Shown: in pieces, positions 34,398 through 46,802 of the stretch
How the letters are laid out: the number at the start of each line of letters is the position of its first letter
Numbering within the stretch: position 1 is the stretch's first letter
Source: Dimorphilus gyrociliatus
Taxonomy: Eukaryota; Annelida; Polychaeta; Dinophilidae
DNA length: 64,000 nucleotides
Reading direction: 5' to 3'
Assembly (NCBI GenBank): GCA_904063045.1
Contig: CAJFCJ010000031.1
Location: 343,503 to 407,502 of the forward strand
Program-made: the position numbers and the translations under genes
Notes under the pieces: generated by a model
The model's input: the letters and a program-made list of their open reading frames with translations, nothing else
Databases searched by the model: none
Told to the model about the DNA's origin: nothing

Positions 34398-37300
34398 ATG
34401 CCGACAGCTGACTCGGCTAATTCTGGTGCAGGCACCAAGCCTGGTAAGATTCTTCCCTGTTTTTTTTTTTTTTGGCGTCGCTTTACATATTCCTTGATTC
34501 CTTTTTTAGGTTATATAGATACTAATTTATATATATATGTATAAAGTGATATTCCTCCATTTGTTTTTTTGCTCCCTTGATCATTTGCGCTAAATATGAT
34601 ATCATTTAGTAGTCTATTCACGTGCATCCCTTAATAAATCCATCGATTTGACTTGTGGCTAATCCTCCCAAAAAAATAGCGTTTAAATGAAGAGATAGAA
34701 TGAAGAGGGGACATAAACATACACAACGATGAGAGCACCATTGAAACCGTACCAACGCGCCAGCGCACCTTTTGTTAAAAAGTAGGTCAGAACTCTTGAA
34801 AGCCGCTTCAATAAGCTGAAGTAAAGTGTATTTATTAAATTCGCATATTTCACGTGCGTGCATATACACGTCCTATTTTTTAATATATACTGTTATATAG
34901 TATGTTAAGTATATATAATATACATGTCCAGAGGCAATATGCACGTATGAAATTTATGAGGATAATAAAATTCGGCCCGTCACGGCTAGTTAGGCGGTAA
35001 ACAAGCGACAAACTAACGCGGCAAAGCGACAAATGGCTACTGGCAGTTCTCGGCTGTTGCTGGTCAGCAATCAGATCACTGCTTTTTACCGATAAGTACA
35101 CTGAAAGATGGGGTGGAGAAGTGGAGGGAAAAAGAAAGAGAGGGGTGTGGAAGGCGAGTTTGAGAATTTTGCACGCCCCTTCATCAGATTTTTTCGCGCA
35201 TGCACGCAGCACTCCTGGCGCTTCTTCCTGTCACAAGATTCCTACTGTGTCGATAGCTGAGATCTTCTTCCGGCATCTTTGACTGATGGATTTTGCCTAT
35301 AATTTAATACTTTGAATCATGCAAAGTCTAAAAAAAAACTATTTTTATATATAAAAACTATATATATATATAGTTATATATATATACACTTACAATATAA
35401 TAATGAAATTTATAATATCTCCCTCCTCTTCTTCTTTTTTCCTGCACAGCAGAAGAACCAAAGAAGCACGCAAAGAGAGGTGAGTGAAAGAAAAAAAAAA
35501 TTTTTACCTCGTTATTTTTATTGCTTATCGCACTATAATTCCGTAGAAAAATAAACACGGGGTGTACGTTACAAACGAATAATAGGCAACGCATCAATTT
35601 ACTGATATATTTATTTCACTTTTCAATTCTAACTAGATACTTGAATAGTTGGATTATTCACGGTTGAATTAGATAGAATATTTCAATTGTGAAAACTCTA
35701 GCGAATGTATGTAAAGTATATCGGATCAGTTTATAGTAGAAGAATAAGTGACCTATTTTTTCGGCCCTCGCTACAATCGACCTATTTGCATACAACAGCG
35801 CGTCTCTCAGTCAGATATCAGCATGCTTTAATATGATACTTTCGAAAATAATTTGAAATTAGGCTAATTATGCGTTCTCTGAGATGATTATCTGACGACA
35901 ATCAGTTGGAAAAAGTATGGTTCTTTCTATTAGCATTTTTATTTATTTATTTTGGGTCTCTCTCTCTCTCTTCAATATACTCCACCCCCTCCTCCCCTTC
36001 CCCTTTTTTTAAATGTTTTTAAGATCTATTAAAAAAAATTGAATGAATGAATGAACGAATAAAAGGGAAAAATTCCAAGATGCAATCTCCTTGTAACGTG
36101 TGAGCATATTCTTTGAAGTATAAGCGCCAGAAGCCTGGTTTAACCCGATTGGTGCTAGAGGCATCGGCCCTAAGGGACAAATTCTGATGGAATCCCTTAC
36201 TCAACATCTCAATAAGCGTTTCATCATTAGTTTGCGTTTTATCTCTTCCGACATACGCTCGTTCTCACGCGGTATTTCCTTATAAGATAGTCGCGTGTAT
36301 GAATATTAATTAGAGTTTAGAAAAAGAACCAGAAGTAAGTGCATACTGGAATAAGTAAGAAGGTGTAGTTTTATTGATAAAGAAGAAAGACTAGGCGGAG
36401 AGGGGGACGGTGGAGGGGTGGAAAGAGAGTTAAAAGGAAAAGAAATTACGAGGAAAAAATGCAAAAAAAAATGTATAAAGAAAAGAGAAAAGAAGAAAAG
36501 AGAATGATAGACAGGGAAGCAGAGGGCAAAGAGTAAAGCAGGAAATTCGTATATAAATATATATCTCTTTCCTTATATATAGACCACCCATGCTACGTGC
36601 AGCAGAAAATCATGATCGATTTGTGAGCAAATAAGAGAGAACGATAGAGCTGAATTGACCTTGTTTCGGCACCGAGGCGCTTCATTATAGCGTATGCGGC
36701 AGCATCTTTTCTTCGTTTCTTTCTATTGCCTATTACAACGCCTAGCTTATATAAGTCTGTATAAATTAACTTTGATATAATCTATAATTTATAAGCTGAA
36801 TCATAATTACGAGTCTAGTTTACATTATATAATTAATTACCATGCTTTAAGGGCGGAGTTAAGAACAAACAATGCATAATGCACGTCTGATGTCGGTGTC
36901 AGAAAACACCATCAGCACCATCTATCAAGTAAATAAAAGGCACGAGCCTCGGGCATTCAAACCCAGGCCATAGGAAACAATAGAACTGCAAACACAATGA
37001 TATCGATCTATTTCTCATAACATGGCGCTTCAAAGGCACTGCAACAATGAGTAGAATTTTATTCAACCGTATACGATACGCATATGTGTATAAGGTGTGC
37101 AGAATTGCGATAATAACCCATGTATTGGAGGGCGGGGAGGGGGGCTAGGAAAAAAAGGTAGTCGTAGAAGAGGAGCGGAAAGGAAAAAATTGTTCGTTTT
37201 ATCCTCTTTTTCCCCCTACAACAAAATGTAAACAAGCTTTACTCTATTTTCCTGCCAAAGTTAAAGTGATAAAAGTGCAATTTCTCCATTTTTGCTTCAC

Positions 37301-38032
37301 CCTAATTTGTCAGTACGTCCCCTTCTCCGCCTAATCTACCTCTTTTCTGGGATAAAAAGAGAGCGAGAAAGAGCAAGGGGAAGTAAGGAAAGAAAATCCC
37401 CGTGTCAACGGAATCTTATGTCGTAGTGTGCATAAAAAAAACACTCTTTTAGATAATCCTCTTCTTTGCACACGCAACAAACAACATGCAATCGCGGGTA
37501 GTCACGCTAAATGCTTTAAAAATCTGACAAACGCTTCGATTGCGTGAGAACAAGCACTTTGACGAATAATCTCGACTTTTTTTTTAACCAGGTCTCATAT
37601 AAGAACCATTCGAAATGATAAAGCATGTGATAAGTGTGTTTATATAGGAACAATAGGTTTTAATAAAGTACACTGTTCGTCGCAGATAAAAAAATATACA
37701 ATAATACCAGCAGCGTGTATATTTTGTCAGCTGTTTGCGGATATATTTAAGAAGCATCTGTTCAGCGTTACCTTTACCATTGCGACGTCTATAAACAGTT
37801 AGCCTTTGTCTTCGAGCACCAAAACTCCGCCCAATCGTCGCTTTAACAATTGTACACAAAACAGTATTTTACATATGACTGAACACAAATTTCACACATT
37901 AAATTTATATATATAAAAGAGTAAGATATGAAGCCACGCCTACCATCTGACCCTAAATCCCCCTTCGTTTCAATTTAACATTTTTCTACACACCAATATT
38001 TCATGTAGGCTAAATGAGTGAGGTTTTTCAAA

Positions 38033-38065
<33 letters not shown>

Positions 38066-41000
38066 GTTATAATAAAGTATAGAATACTTGTTTGTGCTTT
38101 TTTTGGCAAATATGAAAAGAAAAACTGATATAAGAATAGCGAATTGATTGCCAATAATCGTTAGCTGGTTTATGAGCCGTTATTTATATTTCTAATTGAG
38201 ATAGAGTCGATATTGAACTCTATAAGGGAACAAACCCTTATGTTAAATAAAGGAAAATGTACTACATAATTGACATTGGTACGGCATCTCGACGACGCAT
38301 TGCGCGGACAAAATGAAAAAAGTAGACAATTTCTTTACGCTTAACTCTTCTCTCTTCCCCCCCCTCTCTCTCTCTTCACTTTACTTCTTCCCTTTAACGT
38401 CTTTTTTATATAAAAAGTAGGTTTTATTTAAATGCTCTTTATACAGCTAATCTGTAAGGTAAATTTAACGGTGGAAACAATTAAAATGTCACGTGATCAT
38501 TGAGTTTGAAACGACAAAAAAAGGGACTTAATTAACCTTAAGTTCTTTTTTTTTATTATTATTACGAATTGAGCGATAGGGCGCCAAGATTAAGTGAAGG
38601 GATAAGTAGTTGATGCGAGATAATACCTAACTTATACGTAGACGATCGATAAAAGGCCAAAGAACGAGGTCGTAGTGTCGTTAGCGATGGTGCACGCCTG
38701 ATTAGCACGGTGGATGATGCATCGGTGCACAAGGAAGGAGAATATTTTTTCCCTTCATTCTACTACAGTCTTTTCCGCAGGTCACAGCGGCGTCAACCAA
38801 TTGGGCGGTGTTTTTGTAAATGGCCGCCCTTTACCGGATAGTACAAGACAGAGAATTGTTGAACTAGCTCACAGTGGAGCAAGGCCTTGCGATATTTCAA
38901 GGATACTACAAGTTTCAAATGGATGCGTGAGCAAGATCCTCGGACGATATTATGAGACTGGCTCGATCAGGCCAAGAGCAATAGGTGGTTCAAAACCTCG
39001 AGTAGCCACTCCGGATGTTGTGCAGAAAATTGCTCAATATAAAAGGGAATGTCCTTCAATCTTCGCCTGGGAAATCAGAGATAGATTGCTATCCGAAGGC
39101 GCCTGCAATCAGGATAATATACCGTCGGTGAGTACCAATTTTTTCTGTATAATTATAAAAAGGGGGAAAAGAACCAGGTTAATGGTAAGATGACGAAGTA
39201 GAATTTATCGAGATAGAGTAAAATAGGGACAGAGAGAGAGGGTGGGAAAGAGAATATGATTGAATCGCAGTCTTTATTAGATATTTATTCGGTTCGATAA
39301 AGAAAGAAAGAACATCTGCGCGTTTTAAAATACCGCATCAAAAATGAGTTATGCAGCAACTTTGTCCAACGTTCAAGAGCTCAATGGCGTCTTTGCTGTT
39401 CAAAGGGTATTTGGGGCGGCACCAGCCCTCTGGCCGTCCGCCACTCCCCGCCCCAACCCCATCGATATTTATATAAATATACATGAAAATATACTGTACA
39501 CCATAAATGTCATTTTTAAGTTATTCTCTTTTCTTGGAAAAAGTAGGTCAAAATCGCTGCAAAGCCTATGATGGGATTAAGCAAATAGCATTGCGTTTTG
39601 CAGTCGAGTTGTTACGCCACGCGTTTGTTTCGTCTAACATTTTGTGTCGATGGAGAAAATGACGTGATTAGCGGAAGCGTTGACAGGGTCACGTGGTTGG
39701 GCGACGAAAATCAGCGTAAATTTGTTTGCTGATACTTGACGGATACAACGTCGGAAATGTTTACAGAGGTTTTTAGGGGAAGAGGGGATAGGAATGAAGA
39801 AGGAGTTGAATTCGAGTAGCATTTGGGTATTTATACTTGAAAAGAGTATAACAGGTTAATCCTAAAGCGAATTTACAGACGCCTTTATTAATTAGTTTCT
39901 TGTCTTAACCCTGCGACCCTGGCTTAAAGCGAGAGAAAGGATCCCGTAAGCATGAGTGACGCTTTGCAACACCATTGCCTGGCGTAACATCAAAGAATGT
40001 CGCTGATTGCCGCCATTATGCTCGCAAATTGTACGCATGGCGAGAAGTGGCGTTGTATTGTAATGGCGCGTACCACGCAGAGCAGCAAACTAGACGCCTC
40101 ATGTCACGCACAATCAACACCGTCCCTTCTGATTTCAACTGACATACAACCGCGGTTACGCCGTTGCTAATGATAAGTTTTGTTACTTAGCTTCTGGGCA
40201 AACTTTACCGCACACCAGCAGAGTTTCTCATTAGTCATACAGTAGAGTGCATAGGGGGAAAGAGAGAGCCGCATCTGACTTTCAAATCACCTCTTTAATA
40301 GAATACTTCATTGTCTATAAGACGCCATGTTGAAGAGGGCGGATACTAATCAGCACCAATCTACAACACAAACAAAGACAAAAGATTAAGTATAGAACTA
40401 CGGCGCCGAAATAAACATACTGACCAACCTTTTTACCAATATTTTCACTGCGGATTTTTGTTATACTTAATTCTTATACAAAACATTCACTTGTCAATTA
40501 AAGAACTTTTCTTTATGTATATATGTACAAAGTACTGTATATATTGCATAAATATATTCCATCGTATGCAACATATTCATATAAATATGCATACTTTATT
40601 ACCTTCCATAACATACCTTTAAAACATTCAATTCATTATACATGTACAGTTTATATACGATATAATACCTATATTATTATTATACATATATATATATAGG
40701 TGTATATACATTTGTATATACATGAATATTCATGATATGCAGTTTTTATCTTGTATATTTTTTAATATGCATTAACATATAAACTATATACATATATAGA
40801 CAACGGTCGTGTCATCACGAACGCTGACAATGGTGTCCACTACCGAACTAGGTCAAGCTGAAAATCGAATTCCCAGCTGAATCGAGCGTTCAACGTCTGT
40901 TTATTTGCATTTTGCTACGAAAACTATTGCTTTTCTATTGCAACTATACCCTATATATATATATATTTACGCTTTATGGAACAATTTACGTTATATAGAA

Positions 41001-44000
41001 AAGTAGAAAAAACTTTACAAAATCAATTTTCTTCATATTTTATTAAAATCTTAATTATGTTACTATTTAACAAAGTAATGTAGAAAATGTATTGAGTACA
41101 TTTATACGAAGTAACGCTAGTTAAAATGAAGTTGACAATGCTTCTAATCGATTTGTAAGAAGGAAGAATTAAAAGTGCAGGAGAAGAAAAAAAAATAAGG
41201 AATCAGAGAGTCCGACTAAGTTGGCGGAAACGAGTTTTTAACAAGCCGTACATATACGCTTTTTTTATACTTTAACCCTTTTATATATTATATGTGTTTA
41301 TTGTATACGTATAATGCTAAAGGTATAGTATATCCTGGCTCTTTTTTTTCATATATCACCCAAGTTGCCTAAGCGAGCAGGGCACTTTGACGCCGGCGGG
41401 CACCGCGCCAGATGAAAGATGTTAGATACTCTCACTATTGTAAGACGAGATCTCATAATTGATTGTCAAATGTTTTCGTGACGTCATATGAGTTTGATGC
41501 GTTACGTGGCGACATGCGCAGCGGGCTTCGGTCCTCCGGTAAAAATAGCCCTTAGCTAAAATAACTGTTTGGCAAACCTATATACAGTATATGTGTGTGT
41601 TCCATTTTTCTTCATTTTTCTTTATTCAATAAGATATACTATTAAAAGCATAGTATAGACATAAGTAGGCCTAAAAGGGAAACGACGGGATAGTCAATGG
41701 CCATTAGTAGTCAGCTTGGCGTCCGAAAAAAGCCAGCAAGGTAACGCTGCGCTTCTATTGTTTTATTGATTACCTACTGCATTGTATCCGATGCCTTTGA
41801 GCGATATCGAACGGTGATTGGTCAATAACTTCGCTAACGGCGTTTGTTTTTATATACATTTTTAGTATTCCATTAATAAAACTATATTTTAAAAAGCATT
41901 TTTTTTGCTATTATAGCTTTTCTATTAATAATCTGTAAAAAAAATCTAATTATTACATCAATTAATTCTTTTTCTTTTCTCTTCTTTTACAGGTCTCCTC
42001 TATTAATCGAGTTCTACGCAACCTGGCCTGCGACAATCAAAAGAGTTTGTCTCATGCTAATGTTATGTACGATAAATTAGGCCTTTTAAATGGACAATCA
42101 TGGGCAAGACCTAATCCTTGGTATGCCTCAAACGCTATGCCAAGTTTGGCGGCTCAGTATCATCCTCCGGCGCCTATCAGCCCACCAGAAAGGAAAAAAG
42201 GTTTGTACGATCATTTTTTTAAATATGATAAAAAAGGAAAAATTGCCGTAGCTAATGCGAGGGGCGTGGCGGCGAACCGGTGCCCGCCCGCCCGCCCGCC
42301 AGATGCTCAATAACAAAGTAGGTCGTTTAGTTTGTCTATAAGAAAAAGAATCTTAACGAAAACTCATAGGCCGATTTAGAAATAGAGCCGGACGTTATTA
42401 GATCGTTCGAAATATAGTTCTGTATAGTGTGTTTAATGAGTGGAGACCTCCTACGGAGTTAACTAGCGCTTAAACCTTCAACACGCGGCGATATATACAT
42501 GCGCGCATGTTATGAACGGGAGCTAAAGGCCTTTATAAAGGGCGAAAGTAATAGAGTATGAAAAAAGCGTCTACGCAATAAGACGTATGAAAAAAAATCG
42601 TTCAAAAAGAAATCCTAACGTAATACTCCTTAGACTATATATAACGTATAGTATATTCTTTATATATATATATATAGACGGCGCGTGCTACACAATAAAA
42701 TACTTAACTAATTCCGTCTTTGATCGAGCCGCTGCAGTGGCCGGTACCGGCTTGCAACTAGGTCAGCACGCCAACGTAGAACATCAAAGAGACGACGCTA
42801 ATTGGAACGAGGTGATAATTAGCGATTCTGATTGAGTTTGCGGAGCGTCGGTGCATATGATGCGGTGCACCGCAAAAAAAAAAAGTGTTAAAAATTCGAA
42901 TCTTATAGATTTTTTTTTTATTTTGCTGTCAAAAGAATAAAATAAGTCGATACTATTTTTTGAACGATTCAGGGTTTTTATTAATTAAGTCTTCAAAGGA
43001 GTTTAACTAATGAAAATAATGAGGATTCAAAAAAAAAAGAAAAGAAAAAGAACGATGCAACAATGTATCATTCATAGAACAATGAATGCTTGTCTGACTG
43101 TTCTGTATATAAGATATATAGGAAACTGAGCATATATAAGTTTATTGGTGTGTGTATATATTTCATAAATATATCAATAAATTATATAATTTAAGTAATA
43201 CGAGACAAAATGAGTATGTAAGCGTAAAAATTATTCATCCCCAATTCTGTCGGTTTCTTTATAGCTCTCTCAGAAGATTCGGAGAGTTTAGACGGTGATA
43301 CAGGTTCTGATGGTGGAGCTGGAGAGAGTGACGAGCAAATGCGTTTAAGATTGAAAAGGAAACTTCAAAGGAATAGAACGTCGTTCACTCAAGAGCAAAT
43401 CGACTCGCTAGAGAAAGGTATGCAATGCCATCTGGTGTGATCTTCATTCTTTCCATTCTTAAATATTTGTTCATTATATAACTCTTTTCAAATTAAGTAA
43501 TTATGCAATTTTGATCAAATTGTTTATTATTGAAAATTGTAGAATTCGAACGAACTCATTACCCGGACGTGTTCGCGCGCGAAAAGCTAGCGGAAAAGAT
43601 TCAATTGCCGGAAGCCCGTATTCAAGTTTGGTTCTCAAATAGGCGTGCCAAGTGGAGGAGGGAGGAAAAGCTAAGGAATCAACGACGAGAAAATCCTAGT
43701 ATACCGATAAATAGTAGCTTCACAAATAGCGTCTATTCGCCCATACATCAACCGGTTTCAATGACCGACGCGTACAGGTGCGTAACGTCTGTTACCTACG
43801 CTTTATAATGCGTATATCGAACGGATTAATCTCTTAATTTTCCTCTACAACAGTATGCCCCCCGGTGCGGTCAACTATTCCCTTGCCAGCAATATGACGC
43901 CTCATAACCCGGCATGTTTGCAAAGTTCTACATCATCATCATCTTACTCCTGCATGCTGCCTGATTGCACCAGTGCGGCAAGGAGCTATGACCCTTTAGC

Positions 44001-44214
44001 GGGATTTGGAGGCTACAGTAGAGCTACCAGTTGCGCTAGTATGACTCAGCCAATGGGCCATCAAAACGGGTCAGCATCAACAGGATTAATCAGCCCTGGA
44101 GTTTCCGTACCTGTACAAGTACCCGGCGGCTTACAAACGGCTCACGATCCCAACGCAGCTCACATGGCCTCGATGAGTTCGATGACTTCTCAATACTGGC
44201 CGAGGCTCAATTGA
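34398..44214 (+). CDS. pax6: PAX6 (paired domain plus paired-class homeodomain transcription factor)
   Basis: Coding exons: 34398-34443, 38781-39127, 41993-42200, 43265-43417, 43543-43777, 43854-44214; all phases match and give 449 aa, or 458/459 with the micro-exon at 35450-35479. The first exon ([15 protein letters not shown]) ends at phase 1 and joins [10 protein letters not shown], the same splice phase as vertebrate PAX6; its 5' UTR begins after the acceptor at 34280-34282. Paired domain about 16-143, with the PAX6-type recognition helix [17 protein letters not shown]; acidic linker about 201-225; homeodomain 234-293 with serine at position 50 ([12 protein letters not shown], residue 283); Pro/Ser/Thr-rich activation domain with the conserved [17 protein letters not shown] and the C-terminal [11 protein letters not shown]6 directs eye, brain and sensory development. 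No octapeptide is present, as expected for PAX6. Confidence 0.95.
35450..35479 (+). CDS. pax6: Candidate PAX6 micro-exon with CAG-CAG tandem acceptor
   Basis: In PAX6 intron 1, a long pyrimidine tract (35421-35445) ends in GCACAGCAG, and 30 nt later there is a perfect donor GAG|GTGAGT. The first acceptor gives a 30-nt exon, the second a 27-nt exon; both are phase 1 at each end, so either can be inserted without breaking the frame between KP and GHSGVNQ. The encoded peptide is (A)EEPKKHAKR followed by G, a basic patch immediately before the paired domain. It could be constitutive or a cassette. Family members vary strongly in this position, so homology cannot confirm it. Confidence 0.55.
38040..38066. 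repeat. TA microsatellite in PAX6 intron 1
   Basis: About 12 TA units. Confidence 0.8.
38488..38499. promoter_or_regulatory. E-box GTCACGTGATCA
   Basis: CACGTG core of the MITF/TFE type (TCACGTGA), about 280 bases before the PAX6 paired-domain exon. The same 12-mer occurs at 55005-55016 near the ANKS1 5' end. Confidence 0.3.
39128..41992. other. PAX6 intron 2 (2.9 kb)
   Basis: No further exon compatible in phase was recognised. It holds GC-richer patches (about 39600-40200), an octamer at 40913-40920, a CRE palindrome TGACGTCA at 41479-41486 and a TATACAGTATA motif at 41581. This is far longer than the 50-200 bp introns of neighbouring genes and is a likely enhancer host. Confidence 0.45.
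41479..41486. promoter_or_regulatory. CRE palindrome TGACGTCA
   Basis: Full cAMP response element core in PAX6 intron 2; a second copy is at 49970-49977. Confidence 0.3.
42741..42811 (+). other. Possible PAX6 cassette exon with a phase conflict
   Basis: After GCCGCTGCAG an open stretch continues for about 71 nt to GAACGAG|GTGATA. Read from the phase 1 donor at 42200 it encodes [17 protein letters not shown] and so on, GC-rich and coding-like. However, its end is at phase 0 whereas the next exon (43265) needs phase 1, and the direct 42200-43265 join is perfect. Using the weaker internal donor CTAG|GTCAGC would restore phase with a 27-nt exon. Confidence 0.25.
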
Positions 44215-44359
44215 CTGATTCATAATTATTCATAAATAATATTACTTATATAGAGAATATATATATGTATATATACATATTTAATACCACAAAAGTAAAT
44301 AAATATGTATATGTGTATATGTATATATTTTTTGTCCATATATTTCTCTTTTTCTCTTA

Positions 44360-44360
<1 letters not shown>

Positions 44361-44396
<36 letters not shown>
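44361..44396. repeat. CT microsatellite
   Basis: About 14 CT units, in the probable 3' UTR of PAX6. Confidence 0.8.
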
Positions 44397-44400
<4 letters not shown>

Positions 44401-44938
44401 GTCTAACTTTTTTGGCCGATTATACGAATAAGGGGTCGGCTTTCTCTCCCGGTCGAGTTGCTTACGTAATTAAGCGAACGCAAACGGAGCGATTACGTAA
44501 AAAATAAGAGACTTTATTTTATTTTATTTTGTTCAAGCTTCATTATTATTCTTTTTTGTCTCTGTTTTTTATTAAAGGAAAACAAAACAGACAAAAAAAA
44601 ACATACTAAAGTAAATATATATATATATGTCTCTTTTTGGTCTAACACTATATCCTTTTGATGAGGGGCTTAATTACGAAACAAAGACAAGGGAGAGGGT
44701 TGGCAAAATGGGTGGTAGAATATAAATTCCCTTTCTTTTTTTAAAATAGGATATATTCGCATAAAAAAGAAAAATATGAGAATATCCTTTAAAAAAAATA
44801 TAAGTAGAAAGAAGAAGAAAAGAAAAAGGGAGGGGAGAGAGAGAGAGAGAGAAGGAGAGAGAGAAAAAAAAGCTAAATAAAATCGTTTAAATGTTTTTTT
44901 TTATTTTGGTGCTTGTTACACTTTATTTTTGTTGAAAC

Positions 44939-44940
<2 letters not shown>

Positions 44941-44982
<42 letters not shown>
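44941..44982. repeat. TA microsatellite
   Basis: About 20 uninterrupted AT units, the longest TA run in the window. Confidence 0.9.
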
Positions 44983-44985
<3 letters not shown>

Positions 44986-45123
44986 TCTAATATACATTTA
45001 TAAATATATTTTACAAACATAAATATGTCTTCGTATTCATAATGATTGTTTTCTTTTTTTTGTTCGAATTTTTTCATCATTACGTGTTGTGACGAATTAA
45101 TATATACAAAATTCATATATACT

Positions 45124-45156
<33 letters not shown>

Positions 45157-46061
45157 TTGTATATATTTTTAAATTATATTAAACAGTAAAAAAATAAAAA
45201 AAAGGCAAATTATAAAAAAATTTATGAAAAATATCGTTCATTTTTCTTCTTCTTCTTCTTCTTCTTTCTCCCTCCTTTCCTCTCTCTCTCTCTCTTCATG
45301 TCCAAAATGCCTAACGCTTATCGAATTTTTTTACCATAAAATTTACACCATCTGCCACACTCTTCAAGCTAAAAAGCTCCAGTTTTTCGCGTACTTGAAA
45401 TATGTACATATTTAATTTTATTATTACTAGAAAATTTACTATAAAGGTAATAAAACGAACAATCTTTTCCTTTATATTTATATATATAAGTATATTTAAT
45501 GAACGATATTAACTTTTTTTTTAAATAAAAAAAAATTGAAAGAGAAATAAAGAAAGAAAGGAAAAGACCGATTAAACGTAGAGAATAAAGAGTAAAATAC
45601 CTTCTACCGCTTACGTAATTTCTCTTCTTTAATACAACCGATCACATGACATAGTTTTTTCCTATTTAACGTTTTAACAGTCTATACGGATCGACTGGCG
45701 TCAAGTGGTGGCGCGTTTTTTTTTTGTAGTATACTCGATGTTTTTCTTTTGAATTTTCCATTGTAAAATGACCAGTTTGGTCAGTATTGAATTTTTTTCA
45801 AGTAGGACACATACGTTTGGAAATAATCCTTGATAATCAAAGCGGAAAGATTACGTGCGTATGTACAGCATACATACCATAGAGATGCAAAAGATGTTTT
45901 CTTAGCATAAAGAATATGGAAGAAGAGCTGTTAATTTATAAGCATGTATATCGTATAATCGCATGCGCTTTGTAATTAATTCGGCAGTCGTGGTCGCTTT
46001 AATTCAGTCTTAGTCGGACTTTTTCCTTCCGCGCTGTCAAACTCAGTTAAATGCGATGGTA

Positions 46062-46074
46062 GCGCCATCTATTG
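46062..46074 (-). promoter_or_regulatory. CTCF-like motif, reverse orientation
   Basis: GCGCCATCTATTG, 1.85 kb after the PAX6 stop codon; convergent with the forward motif at 29521. Confidence 0.35.
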
Positions 46075-46763
46075 TACGATTCGTGAAATATTCGTAGAAT
46101 TTTTTTTTTTCTAAATTAACAGTTTTTGGACAGTAGAAAAAGAAGAGAAAAAGACAAAATTTTCCCGAATAAATCTTTAAAGTGTATATAAACCTTACAT
46201 AGATAAATGTTTGAAGTAATTCGTGTATGCATCAATATATATATACAATTTTTTTTATAATTCTTCTAAAATAGGTCATGAAAATAAAACTATAAAAGGT
46301 TAAACGCTAACTCAATATATTGCGGAAGAAAAGAGATTAATAAAATATTCATGTATATTTTATTAAAGATAATAAATTGAAGAAAAAACAATTGATACCA
46401 ATGATTGAGCCGACGGCGGTCTACACATGGTCGATAGTGCAAAAGACGTAATTATTCGCGCATTTAGTCTCAGCTATTGTGAAACGTCCGTATTAAATGG
46501 GCACAGATAAGTTAGGAAGGATCGTTTATAAAAGCAAACAATTAACCTGTCATTACGAACACCTCATTAACTCTTTGTTAAAGAATCTAGATAGTTTAGG
46601 AAAGAAAAGAAAATGGTATGTAATAGTAGAGGTAGTAATCTATTTAATTAACTATATTTCTTATTTTCCCCCCTCTAAGGAAATGAAAAGAGAGCCGAGT
46701 TAAGAAATGAGAATAAATAAGAATGTGAGAAGCAGTGAGGGAGAGAGTGAGCGAAAGAGACAG

Positions 46764-46768
<5 letters not shown>

Positions 46769-46798
<30 letters not shown>

Positions 46799-46802
46799 AA
46801 GA
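46769..46802. repeat. GA microsatellite
   Basis: About 13 GA units followed by AAAG. Confidence 0.8.

Noticed and set aside
34205-34544. Long ORFs on both strands around the first PAX6 exon
   Set aside because: The plus ORF starts in the T-rich intron and reads through both splice sites; the minus ORF is the antisense of the exon.
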